Assembly: GCF_905220565.1 (NCBI RefSeq)
Contig: NC_059416.1
Location: forward strand, 8,184,001-8,248,000
Length of the DNA stretch: 64,000 bases
Direction: 5' to 3'
From: Melitaea cinxia
Lineage: Eukaryota > Arthropoda > Insecta > Lepidoptera > Nymphalidae
Each line of letters starts with the position of its first letter. Within the stretch, counting starts at the first letter, position 1. A model generated the notes under the pieces. The model was given only the letters and a program-made list of their open reading frames with translations. It searched no databases and was not told where the DNA came from. Position numbers and translations under genes: made by a program. This document shows positions 18,490-30,600 of the stretch, in pieces.

Positions 18490-21130
18490 CTGCAAGACAG
18501 CCGTCGTCAGTGCGTACGCGCCGCTACTTCCGCTAATGGCAGAGTCATCCTATAGTTCCAATTTTCTTAGATCCCACTATCTAATTTTTCATGTCGTTAC
18601 GATTTTGTCATTATTTCGAAGTAATTTTCATGTCAGCGATAAATCTTTGGAACGAATGGTATCATTTGCCAAAAAGCATAAGAACGGAGACATCTCAAAG
18701 AAATATTTCTTTAGCAAAATTACAGATGATCTTTCTGTTGTAAGTTGGGTATTATTTTTGGATTTAGACTATCTTCCGAAATATTATTATATTTATTAAT
18801 AAATTATCAAAATTAAGTTCTTATTTATGTAAAACTGAAAGAATTTTAAAGTTTTTCCAGTATCAATAAAAGGAATTTTTTTTCTTCTGATATGTGTCAA
18901 TTAAAGGTTTGTAGGCTATGAAATATTGCACTCATACTCATATAATTTAAACATTCACTGACTAAGTCATGACAACCAGTATAGTTTATGCGTCTTACCT
19001 TATGTAAAAGAGAATTAAACTAACAGCGTTGAACTAATTTTACAAAACTGTAGCTATTTTTTTCTTAAAAACGTTAAGAGCTTATGATTAAGCTATAACT
19101 TGAGAACGACATTACAGATTCTAATACTTCGCAGAAGGTTTTTACGAAATAAAAGTTAAGAAAATTGCGCATAAAATTGGAAAATTATAATGAAAATTAA
19201 CGACTATTTACACTTCGCGCGTGTGATGGCAATTTTTGCGTTTAGCATTTAAGGCAGGTTACCGTCGATCCCCAGGGGAGTAGGATCTTCTACTGGACGC
19301 GTCCCTCGGGTGGCGGATGGGGGCATGTCACATGCTTGCTGTGCTTGCGAGTGGTTGGGGTCCTAGTTTCGGACCCGGTCCGGTTTTCCGGTTGGCCAGT
19401 GGGGTTGCGGAAGCATGCCATAGAGTACGCGCGATCCCGCCATATAGGCGCACCGCGGAACACACGTGGCGGTTTTTGATCAGTATGAGTTTGACACCCC
19501 ACTAGTATCATACCGGACGGTGTACATGAGGATTTTCCCCACGTAAAAAAAGGTCACCGTCTGCCTCCGGATCCGGTCCGGATTACTGTCCGCAAGCGGA
19601 AACAATGATGAGAATGAACAGCACGTCGACGCAGAGACGAATGAGGGATACCTGATAATTTAATAGTTGCGGATTAGATCTAGTATAGCCTGAGTATGTT
19701 TGATGTATGGCTCTTTATAGCTCATATGGTGAATAATATAATAGGTAATTAACTTTCTTATAATTAACAGCATTATCTATAATTGTATATAGTAGAGAAA
19801 AAAATGTTAATGACTATAGGTACTACAACACATTATTAAAATACCTTATATATTAGGCAACTAAAAGCTTAGTTCATGTTCATCGTTCACAAAACTACCA
19901 AATACTTAAATTAAGAGTCTCATTGTTATATTGTCACTAAGCTGTCAATTGAAACATGGAAATTCATTTTAATGTAAAGGATAACGTAAATGAAACAAAA
20001 TTCTATTTAACCTTTAATTTTGAAAAATATTCATTTTAAAAGATTTTTTTTATCAGATAAATATGCGAAAATGTGTTGTGATGATAAATATATACATTTG
20101 GCTTTTTTTGATATCTTTTTAACCGACTTCCAAAAAAGGAGGAGGTTCTCAATTCGACTGTATTTTTTTTATGTATGTTATCAGAATATCAGAACTTTTG
20201 ACCGTGTGGACCGATTTCGACAAATTTTTTTTTAATCGAAAGGTAGTGTGTGCCAATTGGTCTCATTTAAATTTATTTGAGATCTAACAACTACCTTTCG
20301 AGTTATATCTAATAATGCGTTTTTACTTGACGCTTTTTTCGTCGACCTAGGTTGTATTATATCGCATAACTTTCTACTAGATGTACCGATTTTGATAATT
20401 CTTTTTCTGTTGGAAAGGGAATATCCTTAGTTTGGTATCATGATACCGAAACTATGACCTAATGATGGGATCCCAGAGAAATCGAGGGAAACTTTCGAAA
20501 ATCCGCAATAACTTTTTACTGGGTGTACCGATTTTGATAATTTTTAATTTATTCGAAAGCTGATATTTATAGTGTGGTCACATATAAGTTTTATCGAGAT
20601 CTGATAACTACTTTTTGAGTAATTTTTGATAACGCGTAGTTGTTTGACTATTTTTTCGTCGATCTACGTTGTATTACTTGTCGATGTAATTGAAGTTGGT
20701 TTTTTTTCGTTTGCGAGCAAACACAATTATTTAGTTACACTACTGATATAATTTCGAGCCAGAAACATCTCGCTCAAAACATGGACTAGCTAGAAAATCC
20801 ATTTAGTCATAATAAAATATTAAAAAGTTATTATTATTTTTTTTTTTTTCAAAAATACAAAAACACAAACTTAACACTTATTCATAAGCCTGCCGCGAAA
20901 AATCACAAGAGATCATCTTATTATATTAGCACGCGATATAACATAGCAATTGATACAAGACAGTTACGACTTTAAAAATTGGTAATTATTTAATTTTTCA
21001 TAGGTAAGATAGTGTTTGAGAGATGTTTTACCAAACAGACGAGACATGAGTATGGAGTGGGGGGGGGGTTAAGCTTGAACATTGCCCATGTAGGAAGAGA
21101 CGTTTGTCCGTTAGTGGGACAAGTTATGTT
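18490..21130. other. Intergenic repeats, no supported gene
   Basis: Contains a GC-rich block at about 19250-19640 (CGGACCCGGTCCGG, CTGTCCGCAAGCGGAAAC) that stands out from the AT-rich surroundings and looks like a transposon fragment. It also holds the repeat at 20115-20740. Opposed reading frames at 19290-19511 are open on both strands and are not credible genes. Confidence 0.55.
20115..20740 (+). repeat. Interspersed repeat 'ACCGACTTCCAAAAAAGGAGGAGG'-type, long copy
   Basis: The segment begins AACCGACTTCCAAAAAAGG and ends near GTTGGTTTTTTTTCGTTTGC / GAGCAAACACAATTA. It has internal near-repeats (GTACCGATTTTGATAATT appears twice). A shorter deleted copy lies at 58880-59125 and an inverted fragment at about 45595-45910. 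Confidence 0.75.
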
Positions 21131-21131
21131 T

Positions 21132-21250
21132 TAAACATTTTTGAATATCATATCCAAAATCGGTCACACGGTCCGACACGGTCAGTCGGAGACGCGGGTT
21201 CGAACCCCGCTGGAGCGGTCAATTTTTGATATGATATTCAAAAATGTTTA
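21132..21250. repeat. Foldback: 29-bp inverted arms around a tRNA T-arm-like core
   Basis: Arms 21132-21160 and 21222-21250 are inverted copies with one mismatch. The 61-nt core contains GCGGGTTCGAACCCCGC, a perfect 5-bp stem with a TTCGAAC loop like a tRNA T arm, which also matches the RNA polymerase III B box. I see no matching acceptor stem or A box, so this is not a clear tRNA gene. Confidence 0.75.
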
Positions 21251-21261
21251 GAAGTTATTTT

Positions 21262-21560
21262 TTATACTACTAAGTCACGAACAAGCGAACGGTCCACCTG
21301 ATAGTAAGCGGATATCGTAGCTTATGGACGCCTGCAACGCCAGGATTACAAGTTCGTTGCGACCTTTTTCCCAACCCTTCCCAAGAGCTCTGCTAACCTT
21401 ACTCGCCACAAGAACAACACTACTTGAGAGTAGCGTTATTTGATCTTCCGAAAGGTTGGTACTTCCGATGAGGTACTTCCCCAGACGGGCTGCTGAAAAT
21501 TTTGAGCAATATAATTTTTGCTTTTCCCCACTTCAATGAAATTTGTCAGTATAAATAATA
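21262..21560 (-). repeat. 'CACCTGATGGTAAGCG' family repeat, diverged copy
   Basis: It has CCACCTGATAGTAAGCGG, GCAACGCCAGGATTACA and CCCCAGACGGGCTGCTG, in the same orientation as 3606-3905. Confidence 0.7.
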
Positions 21561-21579
21561 GTCATGTTTTTTTTTCTTT

Positions 21580-22040
21580 TTTTTTATAATTAGATAGGCT
21601 TGCGTTTGACCACTATTCACCTGATGTTAAGTGAGAATGTGGTCTAGGATTGAGCACGCTTACCTAGAAGTAGCCTATTCACTCGCGACTTAAATATCCC
21701 CAGATTGTAGCTATCCGGAAACACAGACGCTGGTAGAGGGTTCCATTTTTTAGCCGTACGCATCAAGAATGTACTAGCAAATCGCTTAGTGCTTAGCATA
21801 GTGGGTATGTCAACTATATAAGGTCGGCGTTACGCTGTGCGTCTGGTTATTCGAAGGTGGAAGGGGCAGGGGGGATTAAGTCGTGGAGTTCCTGCGCACA
21901 CTCTCCGAAGTGTACCCGATAAAAAACCAACAGAGCGGCCACACTACGCCGATGATCCAAGCTTTGCAGCTTTGCAGCGACCAGAGTATCATCATGATAT
22001 TCATAATTTCTTAGGATTACTACCTGATTGAGATTGCGCT
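21580..22040 (-). pseudogene. 5'-truncated non-LTR retrotransposon, C-terminal end of the reverse transcriptase ORF
   Basis: On the minus strand a frame ends at the stop at 21646-21644. It reads KRFASTFLMRTAKKWNPLP and then SVFPDSYNLGIFKSRVNRLL, followed by LGKRAQS. The pattern of an aromatic WN.LP block followed by F.SRVN..L is typical of the extreme C terminus of CR1/Jockey-type LINE polymerase ORFs in insects. The part upstream (21800-22030) is degenerate and frame-broken. No endonuclease or catalytic domain is present. Confidence 0.7.
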
Positions 22041-22654
22041 AAAGATATTGGCGAGTGCATTTTATAAGATTCTTTAAAACCATGCACGTACCAGGAAATT
22101 AAAAACAAATTGAAAAACTATTCGACATTTTAAAAGTCCACTAAAAAGTAAACTGAAATAGTCTCATTACGTTTAATACACACGCTAAGGCTAACGAAAC
22201 GTATTGTTTGTTTTTTACGAATAATACCGTCCCGCTATTAATATTATTAAATATTGCATGACATATATACTGTCTTCCTATAAAAGATAATTATTTGAAC
22301 GCAACTAATGTGTATTTAAGGCATCTTCATTCCACACATTCAAAACTTTGATATCTTTACGCACTCACACACGAAACCTAAGCTTGTTATTGGTGGTTTT
22401 GTCCTTAATAAATGATGTGTGATAGCCGTAATGATGTTGTGTCTAATCAACAAGTGTGGAAGTGAGTTTGTTTCCGTCCTGTCGCGTGATTCACGGCCGA
22501 CTAAATTACGCACTGTTCCGCAAATCTTCAGACTTACTTATCACATACGCGTATTAATTGCTGATAAGTTTAGCGATTATTAGAATTTTAAACAAGACTA
22601 ACTTTAGCACACGAACAAATTATAATGAAATATTAATACGAATTAGAATTTACC

Positions 22655-22786
22655 CTGCGGTCACTAACCCGCCTACGTGGTGATTATGGGCAAAACACAT
22701 GAGTTCGCGCATTTTTGGCGCGAACTTGTGGAGACCTATGTCCAGCTGTGGACTGCAATAGGCTGGAATGATGATGATGATGATGA
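22655..22786 (-). repeat. CATCAT-type element, truncated copy 3
   Basis: Only the end nearest the GATGAT tail is present (GCGGTCACTAACCCGCC to GATGATGATGATGATGAT). Confidence 0.85.
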
Positions 22787-23238
22787 TTAGAATTTAAATT
22801 CGTAGGGTTTTTCTACATTTGTTATGATTATGGCTGCAAAGTTTGTAAAATATAGAAAAAATCGTGTGGTGTCGTGGGACACCAGATAGGAGCGAAGTTC
22901 CTTATTATAAAATATTAATTTCAAGTTCAATTCGAGTTATAACGAAAATAATTATTTGGGTATACATTTTTATTATGATTTTTTATCGGTAAAAAAAAAA
23001 TACTTTTCAAAATTATCTGAACAACTTTATTTTATATACAATGATTTATAAAAATATGTAATAATCTTCGAATGATATAATAATAGTGAACTGCAATAAT
23101 ATTAACAGTCATCACGTAGACTATACATAAGACATTGTGTAGCCATCGTACATAGACTATACATAAAAATCTTACGCTTTTTTAACATTACGGACGGTTT
23201 CTCGCCGGTTATGGTACCCTCACCCGCTCCCTACTCGC

Positions 23239-23390
23239 AGCGTCTTCGGTGCGACAAAGCCAGCCCTGCGGTCACCAACCCGCCTGCACAGCGTGGTGAC
23301 TACGGGTAACACACATGGGTTCACGCATTTTTGGCGCGAACTTGTGGAGGCCATGTCCAGCAGTGGACTGAATAGGCTGGAATGATGATG

Positions 23391-23417
<27 letters not shown>
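23239..23417 (-). repeat. CATCAT-type element, truncated copy 4, followed by (TA)n
   Basis: It runs from CAGCGTCTTCGGTGCGAC to GATGATGATAAT and is directly followed by a TA microsatellite at 23394-23417. Confidence 0.85.
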
Positions 23418-23423
<6 letters not shown>

Positions 23424-23486
23424 TTTTACATTTTTTGTCTAACATAACAAAGATAGTTCATAAATAACATACTAAATACCCTGATA

Positions 23487-23618
23487 GCAATCGCTAATCA
23501 TAGTAGGGAATATATCCGCCAACCCGCATTGGAGCAGCGTGGTGGATTAAGCTCCGTCTACTACATTGGGGGAAAGAGGCCTATGCCCAGCAGTAGAATA
23601 TTACATGTTGAAGCGTAG
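23487..23618 (+). repeat. tRNA-derived SINE, 3' part
   Basis: It carries GCAATCGCTAATCATAGTAG, CCAACCCGCATTGGAGCAGC and CCCAGCAGTAGAATATTACA. The promoter half is missing. Confidence 0.8.
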
Positions 23619-24324
23619 TCTAAATACTAGGCTAACCTAACAAACTTTCTTCTATTTTACGAATTTTCAGGCGCGTGATCCTTAAATAATTTGTAGATTT
23701 TCTGAAATTGCCATATTTTATAATCCAATTTACAATTTTCTTAATCTTCCTAAGCGTAATATTCTTTTACTAAGTATTATGATCTTCCTGCCCTTATCCC
23801 ACTTATATAGGGTCGGCACAACATATTTTCCTCTTCTATTCCTCTCTATTACCCATTAAAAACTTAAAAAATAATAATAATCGAATTGGTCAAGTTGTTC
23901 TCGAATTTGTGCTTAACAACACATTTAGTGATTAATTTTTATTAAATAGGTAGATTATTTTTTAATTATTTATTTATACTTTATTGCAACACTTACAATA
24001 AGAACATTAAAAACCCGTCTATAAAGTAAACACACGGTGCTGGATTATTTTTTGTTGGAGCGTCAGTGTAAAAAGTCTTACATTGGCGCTTCAACAAGCG
24101 TGACATAAGTCAATAATTATTGTTTTTTTTTTCACTTACAATGTACAATATGGTTTTCGTTAAACCCGTCTTGTAATGACACAAAACCAATTAATTCAAA
24201 AATGTTAAATATAAAGAGTATTTTTGTTCTTGAAATCTCGCTTTGCATCTATTGCAACAGAAAGGTATTGTATATATTATAACTAGCACGAAAAGGAACG
24301 ATAAACTTCGAACATTAATATAAC

Positions 24325-24520
24325 TAAGGTAGAGAGCAGCAGGAAATGTTCTGCTCAAAATCAGGAGCATCCTGACTGGGAAAGTACCAAGTAAGTAGTA
24401 GTAAGGTCACTCGAGCTCTTTGGTTTGGGGGTAGGGTCGGCAAGCTGTTTGCAATGCTCTAGTATTGCAGGCGTACTCTACTTTAATCGCTTACCATCAG
24501 GTGAGCGTACGCTCATTTTT
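24325..24520 (+). repeat. 'CACCTGATGGTAAGCG' family repeat, plus orientation
   Basis: It carries GAGGTA/AAGGTAGAG-like start, CTGCTCAAAATCAGGAGCA and GCTTACCATCAGGTGAGCG. Confidence 0.75.
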
Positions 24521-24639
24521 GTTGTATCATACACTGTTTATTTTTAAAGATAAGCAAATGATTACCCACCTAAAATATTTTATTATTTAAAGCTACAATA
24601 TAATATAACGCGTAGATATCTCGTTTTGTTTAACCACAA

Positions 24640-24970
24640 CAGCCTTTCGCAGTCCACTACTGGATATGTCCAGGGCCTCCACAAGTTCACGCCATTTTTG
24701 GCGTGAACTCATGTGTTTTGCCCATAGGCACCACGCTGGGCAGGTGGGTTAGTGACTGCAGGGCTGGCTTTGTCGCACCGAAGACGCTGCTGCCCGTCTT
24801 TGGCCTGTGTATTTCAAAGCCAGCAGTTGGATGGTTATCCCGCCATCGGTCGGCTTTTTAAGTTCCAAGGTAAAAGTGGAACTGTGTTATCCCTTAATCG
24901 CCTCTTACGACACCCACTGGAAGAGAGGGAGTAGGCTATATTCTTTGATGCCGTAACCACACAGCAGTTT
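24640..24970 (+). repeat. CATCAT-type element, full copy 5
   Basis: It runs from CAACAGCCTTTCGCAGTCC to CCGTAACCACACAGCAG. The family also seems to include this tail with CCGTA(G/A)CCACACAG, which is present in copies 7-9. Confidence 0.9.
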
Positions 24971-24974
24971 TTTT

Positions 24975-27680
24975 TTTAATAAAATAAGCAAAATATGCTA
25001 CGTATGTATAAATACGAAATATATAGAAACGTAGATATCGAATTGTCAAATTTTTTCCTACAAAACTAATACCGCAGGAAGCCATTGCGACGATTAAAAA
25101 AAAAAGTATGTCGAGTTATCAAGTTCTTCACGCCAGACATGGATATAGCTATACCCTGCGCGCGTTGTTACGCTTGTTCTGTTTTTAGTTGGTCGTACCA
25201 ACTCAGAAACATTTGTGGGCTCATGCACAACACTTTGCTGAAGATAATGACATGATGAAATGTATAGTTTACGATTCTATAAACGACATACAGACAAACA
25301 TTTATTTTTATACATATAGATTATTCAGTTTTGTAGAACATAGAACAAAATATCTTGCAAGAAATCTTGAGCAGTCTCAATGTTGAAGTACCTTAACCTT
25401 ACAGAAAATTAAAAGTAATTAATAAGTGATGTTGTCTTCCTGTGGTAAGTATTCAAAGTTCCTAGTGATGCGCTGTTTTGCCAGGAGTGAGGTCAGCAAC
25501 GCGCTTGTGATGATCGAGATGTCACTGAAATTTATAATCATATAAAAATATACGGTACCCGCTACCATCAGGTGGATCGATCGATTTACTCTCAACTTAG
25601 TGTTGCTAAAACGTAATCTCAATACTTAGGAAGAAGCTGTGAAAAAATTATTAATGTTTCTCTCTTTCTTAACATTTTTTTTCGAAGGAATATGTCGTTA
25701 TACTCAGTGGTGGTCAAAATTCGTTGACTGATTACTTATTAAGACGGAAGAAGCAGATAATAAATAATCTAATACATATTTTTAGTAATTAATAGCTGTA
25801 CCCTCCGCGCGTTGCTACGCTTTATTATTTTTTTGGTCGTACCAACTTAAAAACTTTTGTGGGCTCATTCACAACACTTTGCTGAAGATTATGACATGAT
25901 CAAATGCATAGGTTACGATTCTGTAAAGGACATAAAGACAAACACTCATATATAAATTACATCTTTCTCGTTTGTTTCCTAAGATCTGCAAGCTAGCAAT
26001 AAAATGAATAAAATCAACGGCAGCGTAGTCGAAAAAATAGTCAATTAAATACGCATTATTAGGATTAAACTCAAAAAGCACTCGTCAGCTCTCAGTCATG
26101 TAATATTGTGTTCTTGTGGTGAGAAAGGTAGTGGGAGTTGCTGAGGAGGTCAGTGATGAGGAGGGTCGGGGTAGAGTAGATAACTCGCTTGCATTGCTTC
26201 TGGTGTTGCCGGCATCTATAGACTACGGTAAGCACTTACGATCAGGGGAGCCGTACGTTTACTTGAAACCCTAATAGTATAAAAAAAAAAAATATTTTAT
26301 TTTAATTATAATATAATACATAAATCAGCAGTAGGTATGTACATATAATATTGGCAAAAATCATCATTACAGCCTAAACAGTCCACTGCTGGACATAGGC
26401 CTCCACAAGTTTACGCCAAAAATAACGTGAACTCACGTGTTTTGCCCATAGTCACCACGCTGGGCAGGCGGGTTGGTGACCGCAGTACTGGCTTTGTCGC
26501 ACCGGCCAAAATACTAACACCTATTTTGTGAAAATTTCATATATTCCTATAATAGATCGAAAGATCTTGGATCACCCTTGTGAAGGATTGTCGGAAAGAT
26601 AACGTAGTTATTGGGCCTATTTTTACTAATTTTGTATAACACTATCTGACGGATGACAGTTTCCGACATTGATGAGATATTTTTATTCGCATATATTAAA
26701 ATTGCAGTCAACTAATTGAGGAGAAACAGGTCTTACTGGCCTATTCTACCTTCCGCTGTCAAAACCTATTTGTATCGTTATCGGTTAAATAGCGTTATCG
26801 ATATAGGCCCGTATCGTTATAGTAATATAGTTTCATTAAAAATGTATTAGACTTTAGACTACACGAGATTGAATTCTTAACTTTAGTACACTTAAATATT
26901 TTTATGAAGATGTATCGATCTTCGACTCAACAATAAGATTATTTTATTAAAAATATAACATATAAATTTGGACTTAAAATAAAACATTACACCAAGATCA
27001 AAAGTTTTATTCAATAATTTAATAAGTTACAGTAAATTAAGTTAATAAATAAGTTTATGATACAAAACAGTCATCCTACAATTACACATCGGTTTTTATA
27101 AAAAATACTTCAGTAATTGTCCTTTAAGGGCAATTCGTAAAACAATTATTATCTTACAATAATAATCATCGTTCTTAACTTATATTGAGCATAGTTTTTG
27201 AATATAAAATAGTATATAAATGTTTCAAGTCATTCACACGTAATTTTTTTTGTTTAAGTATAGTCAACAAAATATACTCAAGACGCATTTTTGTATACAA
27301 AAATACTCTTGACTGTACCTATTGACACACACACACACACACATATTTATTATATCTGTATAGGACACACACATAGACACGCTGAAATGACTTAAAACGT
27401 CTATATTAAATATGTTAAAATTATTTATGTTAACACAGATGTGTATATAATTATTTATACAGATATTTCAAGTATTTATCTGCTTCGGGTAATTTTAGAA
27501 TCGAAGTAGAAAATTTAATTCTATAATATTGTGCATCCAGAAAAATAAATTACATTCTTGGAGGGATATTCAATATGACCATGTCTTATAACTTATTATA
27601 GTAGTTATTATTATTTGTAAAAACTGTTAAGTTCATATTTAATTAAATTAAAGCCCAAAGTATATATTTTTTTATGATAA
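24975..27680. other. Spacer downstream of the three-exon Osiris gene
   Basis: Apart from the copy 6 element, this holds two related segments near 25150-25620 and 25795-26280 (each with GTTGTTACGC / GTTGCTACGC, GTACCAACT.A.AAAC and a diverged CACCTGAT-type repeat), plus a (CA)n tract at about 27324-27343. No gene is supported. An ATTAAA on the minus strand near 27640 could be the poly(A) signal of the Osiris gene. Confidence 0.5.
26364..26503 (+). repeat. CATCAT-type element, truncated copy 6
   Basis: Only the first part is present, from CATCATTACAGCC to GGCTTTGTCGCACCG, followed by unrelated sequence. Confidence 0.85.
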
Positions 27681-27686
27681 AGTATT

Positions 27687-30600
27687 CTAGTTCTTTTTGT
27701 ACGCCGCATACGCTAAGTCTGACGCGTCATAAGATCTGCGGTCCCAGCCTCCACTGCTACCCCCACTTGATGACCATCCATGGCTCTCATGACCACCACC
27801 GCCTCCTCCGTTCTTCTGAGCGATGATCTTCTTCAGTGCGATGATACCGGCTAGAAGTAGAGCGATCTGAAAAGATGATAAGAGTACAATTAGATGTCAT
27901 ATTTATTGCTTGCTATATATCGTTTATATGGAAAAAAAGGTAATAAATTCAACTATATTTTTTGTTCTAGATTAATCTAGAACTTATTTAGATAATGATT
28001 GACTATTATTTTTAAAATTATATAGATGGTGACACCTTAATTTTATGTACGTTTAGATAGAGTTTGATATTTATCACTCTTGTCGGAGTGGTTAGCATTT
28101 ATTGTTTAATTTTATTAGGGTTTATTATATTCTATAGTCATAATATTACTGAACGCAGTTATTCTCATTATAATTCAAAGAATAACTGTAAACAACAGCG
28201 GCCAAATTATTGAGCTCTTCAAATTTTGTGTTAATATTTAGTTGACTTAGAGATTTTTATCTTCATGAAATAAATTGAACTGAATTATCCATTCGATCGA
28301 CGACTCGCAAACCTTCACTACAATTATAGTTACTTTTATCCTAATGTAGTATTTCCATTAGAAAAACATTGCATGTGTATTACTTATTAGATTGTTACCT
28401 CTATAATGGTCACCGGTGATCCGAGCGTTTAACGAAATATATTTCTTACAACTAATATTTCCGAGTATTGTATGAAAATTCAATAAAAACTCTACGTTTC
28501 TTTACATATTATTCTCTCAATGTTTTAATACGATGTATGGTATCTACAAATAGTATAAAGGCCACGCGTCACTGGTAACTTTGCATAACAGTGAAGCCTT
28601 AAAGATGAAATAATGACGTTAGTGTACATTACTCTATCATGGACTAAAGGTTGTAACTCAATTACTATAACTAGACGAGGTGATAAGCTAGCCACTAACT
28701 TACGGCACGGTTGATTCAGCCAATGTCAAAAGTAGAGTGGAGAATACACGGAAAAGTCTGATCTGTGTGGTTGGGATAATAGTCTTAATTTAATTTTGGA
28801 ACCCGGCAAAATAGAGTTTTATCTTTTGAAAAGTGCTAACGATTTGAGACGTTAAATAACAAATATTACTATTATAAATTGAGTAATAAATGCGTAAATA
28901 ACAATGTATTAGTGTGACATTAGTGTACAATCTTGTACATACGCGTAATATATCTGCGTTATCAGCAGCAATAACCAACTAACATTATATACGACAGTTT
29001 CATTATTTTATATGATGTCTATTCTGTTTTTATATATTAAGGTTTAATGTTTTATAGTCTATACAATTCTCTGGTAAGGTATTTTATGGAAAAAAACATA
29101 GGAAATAAATAAATATTAAATTAAACTAAATATTGGTATATAAAACAAAAATAGATAAAAGTTTCACAGCACATACGTACTCCTACAATAAGTGGTGGAA
29201 AGACGACCTTATCACGAGAAGTAATCTCTTAAAGACAAATATGGTCAAATGAAGATAAGGCAGATAGGAATAGAGCATCAAGTCTATTTACTACAAGTGA
29301 TAAAGATTTACTATTTGTAAATATATAAATTTGTAATAAAATAATATATATTTTTTTTAAATAGAAACAAACAGTGAGACATTCTTTTCGCCAGAGGGTA
29401 AGATTTAATTCTAGAAAGGCGACCAACCAAAAAATATCCAAGGTTCATTAATAGAATAAGAGACAGGCAATTTTTTATTATAAACAAATTATTTTAGTAT
29501 TTGTACTTGTATTGTTTTATTTTTCTTTTCTTTTTTATCTAAACTTTGTATGTATTTTTTTTTGCGTGGTATAAAAGGCTTTATTATTATTATTATTATT
29601 ATTACTTGTATTGTAAGAAAAGTGTGTAATACACGTCTTAAATTACTGTACATATCTATATTATAGCTTCAAACATGTCATTGAGTATGTTCTAACTATA
29701 ACCTAAAGTAAATTTCTTTAATTGAAAAGAGATGTAGTGATAAGTTCAATTAAAAAAAACATTAGGTTATTGCTTAGGAAATAATTGAAATGTGGAATGC
29801 GTAGATAGATAACTCGGCATAATTCGTACCCTTATTATTTTTAATATAACGATTTTTTCATCTCTTTTTTATACAGAGCTAGTTTTGATAATAATGAACA
29901 TAGAACAAAGGAAGAATTTTCGTATTTGATGCAGTTGTTCGATAGTTATGCGCGTGGATATATTTCGGCGACTATACATATACGTATATACATATTGATC
30001 TAATGTTTTAATTTAATTGACTTAAATTCTACGTTTAATTGTAACAAAATTTTATGTTAGACAGCCTGTTTATTTAGGAATAATGATAATATAATGATAA
30101 TGATGAATAGTATATTGTAATATGTAATAGTAATAGATAATGAATGATAATCAAATATTAACTAAAATAAAATCCCTTGTACTACACTATCTTAGGTTGT
30201 AAAATCTTTTGAAATTGTTGTAAATTTTCTAAAACCGTACAAATAAAGGAAGCGTTAGGTTGACGACATATATTTTCGTAAACAATACAGAAAAATCAAG
30301 TCACATAACTAAGATAACACATAAAATTTAAAAATACCCACACAAAATTAATAAATGCATTATACGCCACGTGTTTTCTCCGTCGCATTATTATTATCGA
30401 CTTAAGTAAATCTCTTACGGCTTGATATGATAAACAAGCCGCACGAGATTTACTTTAAACGACAATAAAATAACTATGATACAATAGAAAAAAAAAGAAC
30501 GGTTATAAAAATATTGTAGGCCTGAGTGCACATTAAAGTCACAATTGACATTTTCGAATAAAAACAATATATATTTCCAGCAAGCATCTGACAGCTAGCT

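Noticed and set aside
19290..19511. Overlapping frames on both strands in a GC-rich block
   Set aside because: Both strands are open only because of high GC. No domain is recognisable and the block looks like transposon sequence.
21182..21222. A functional tRNA gene
   Set aside because: Only the T-arm is convincing. No acceptor stem, D-arm or A box can be fitted around it.
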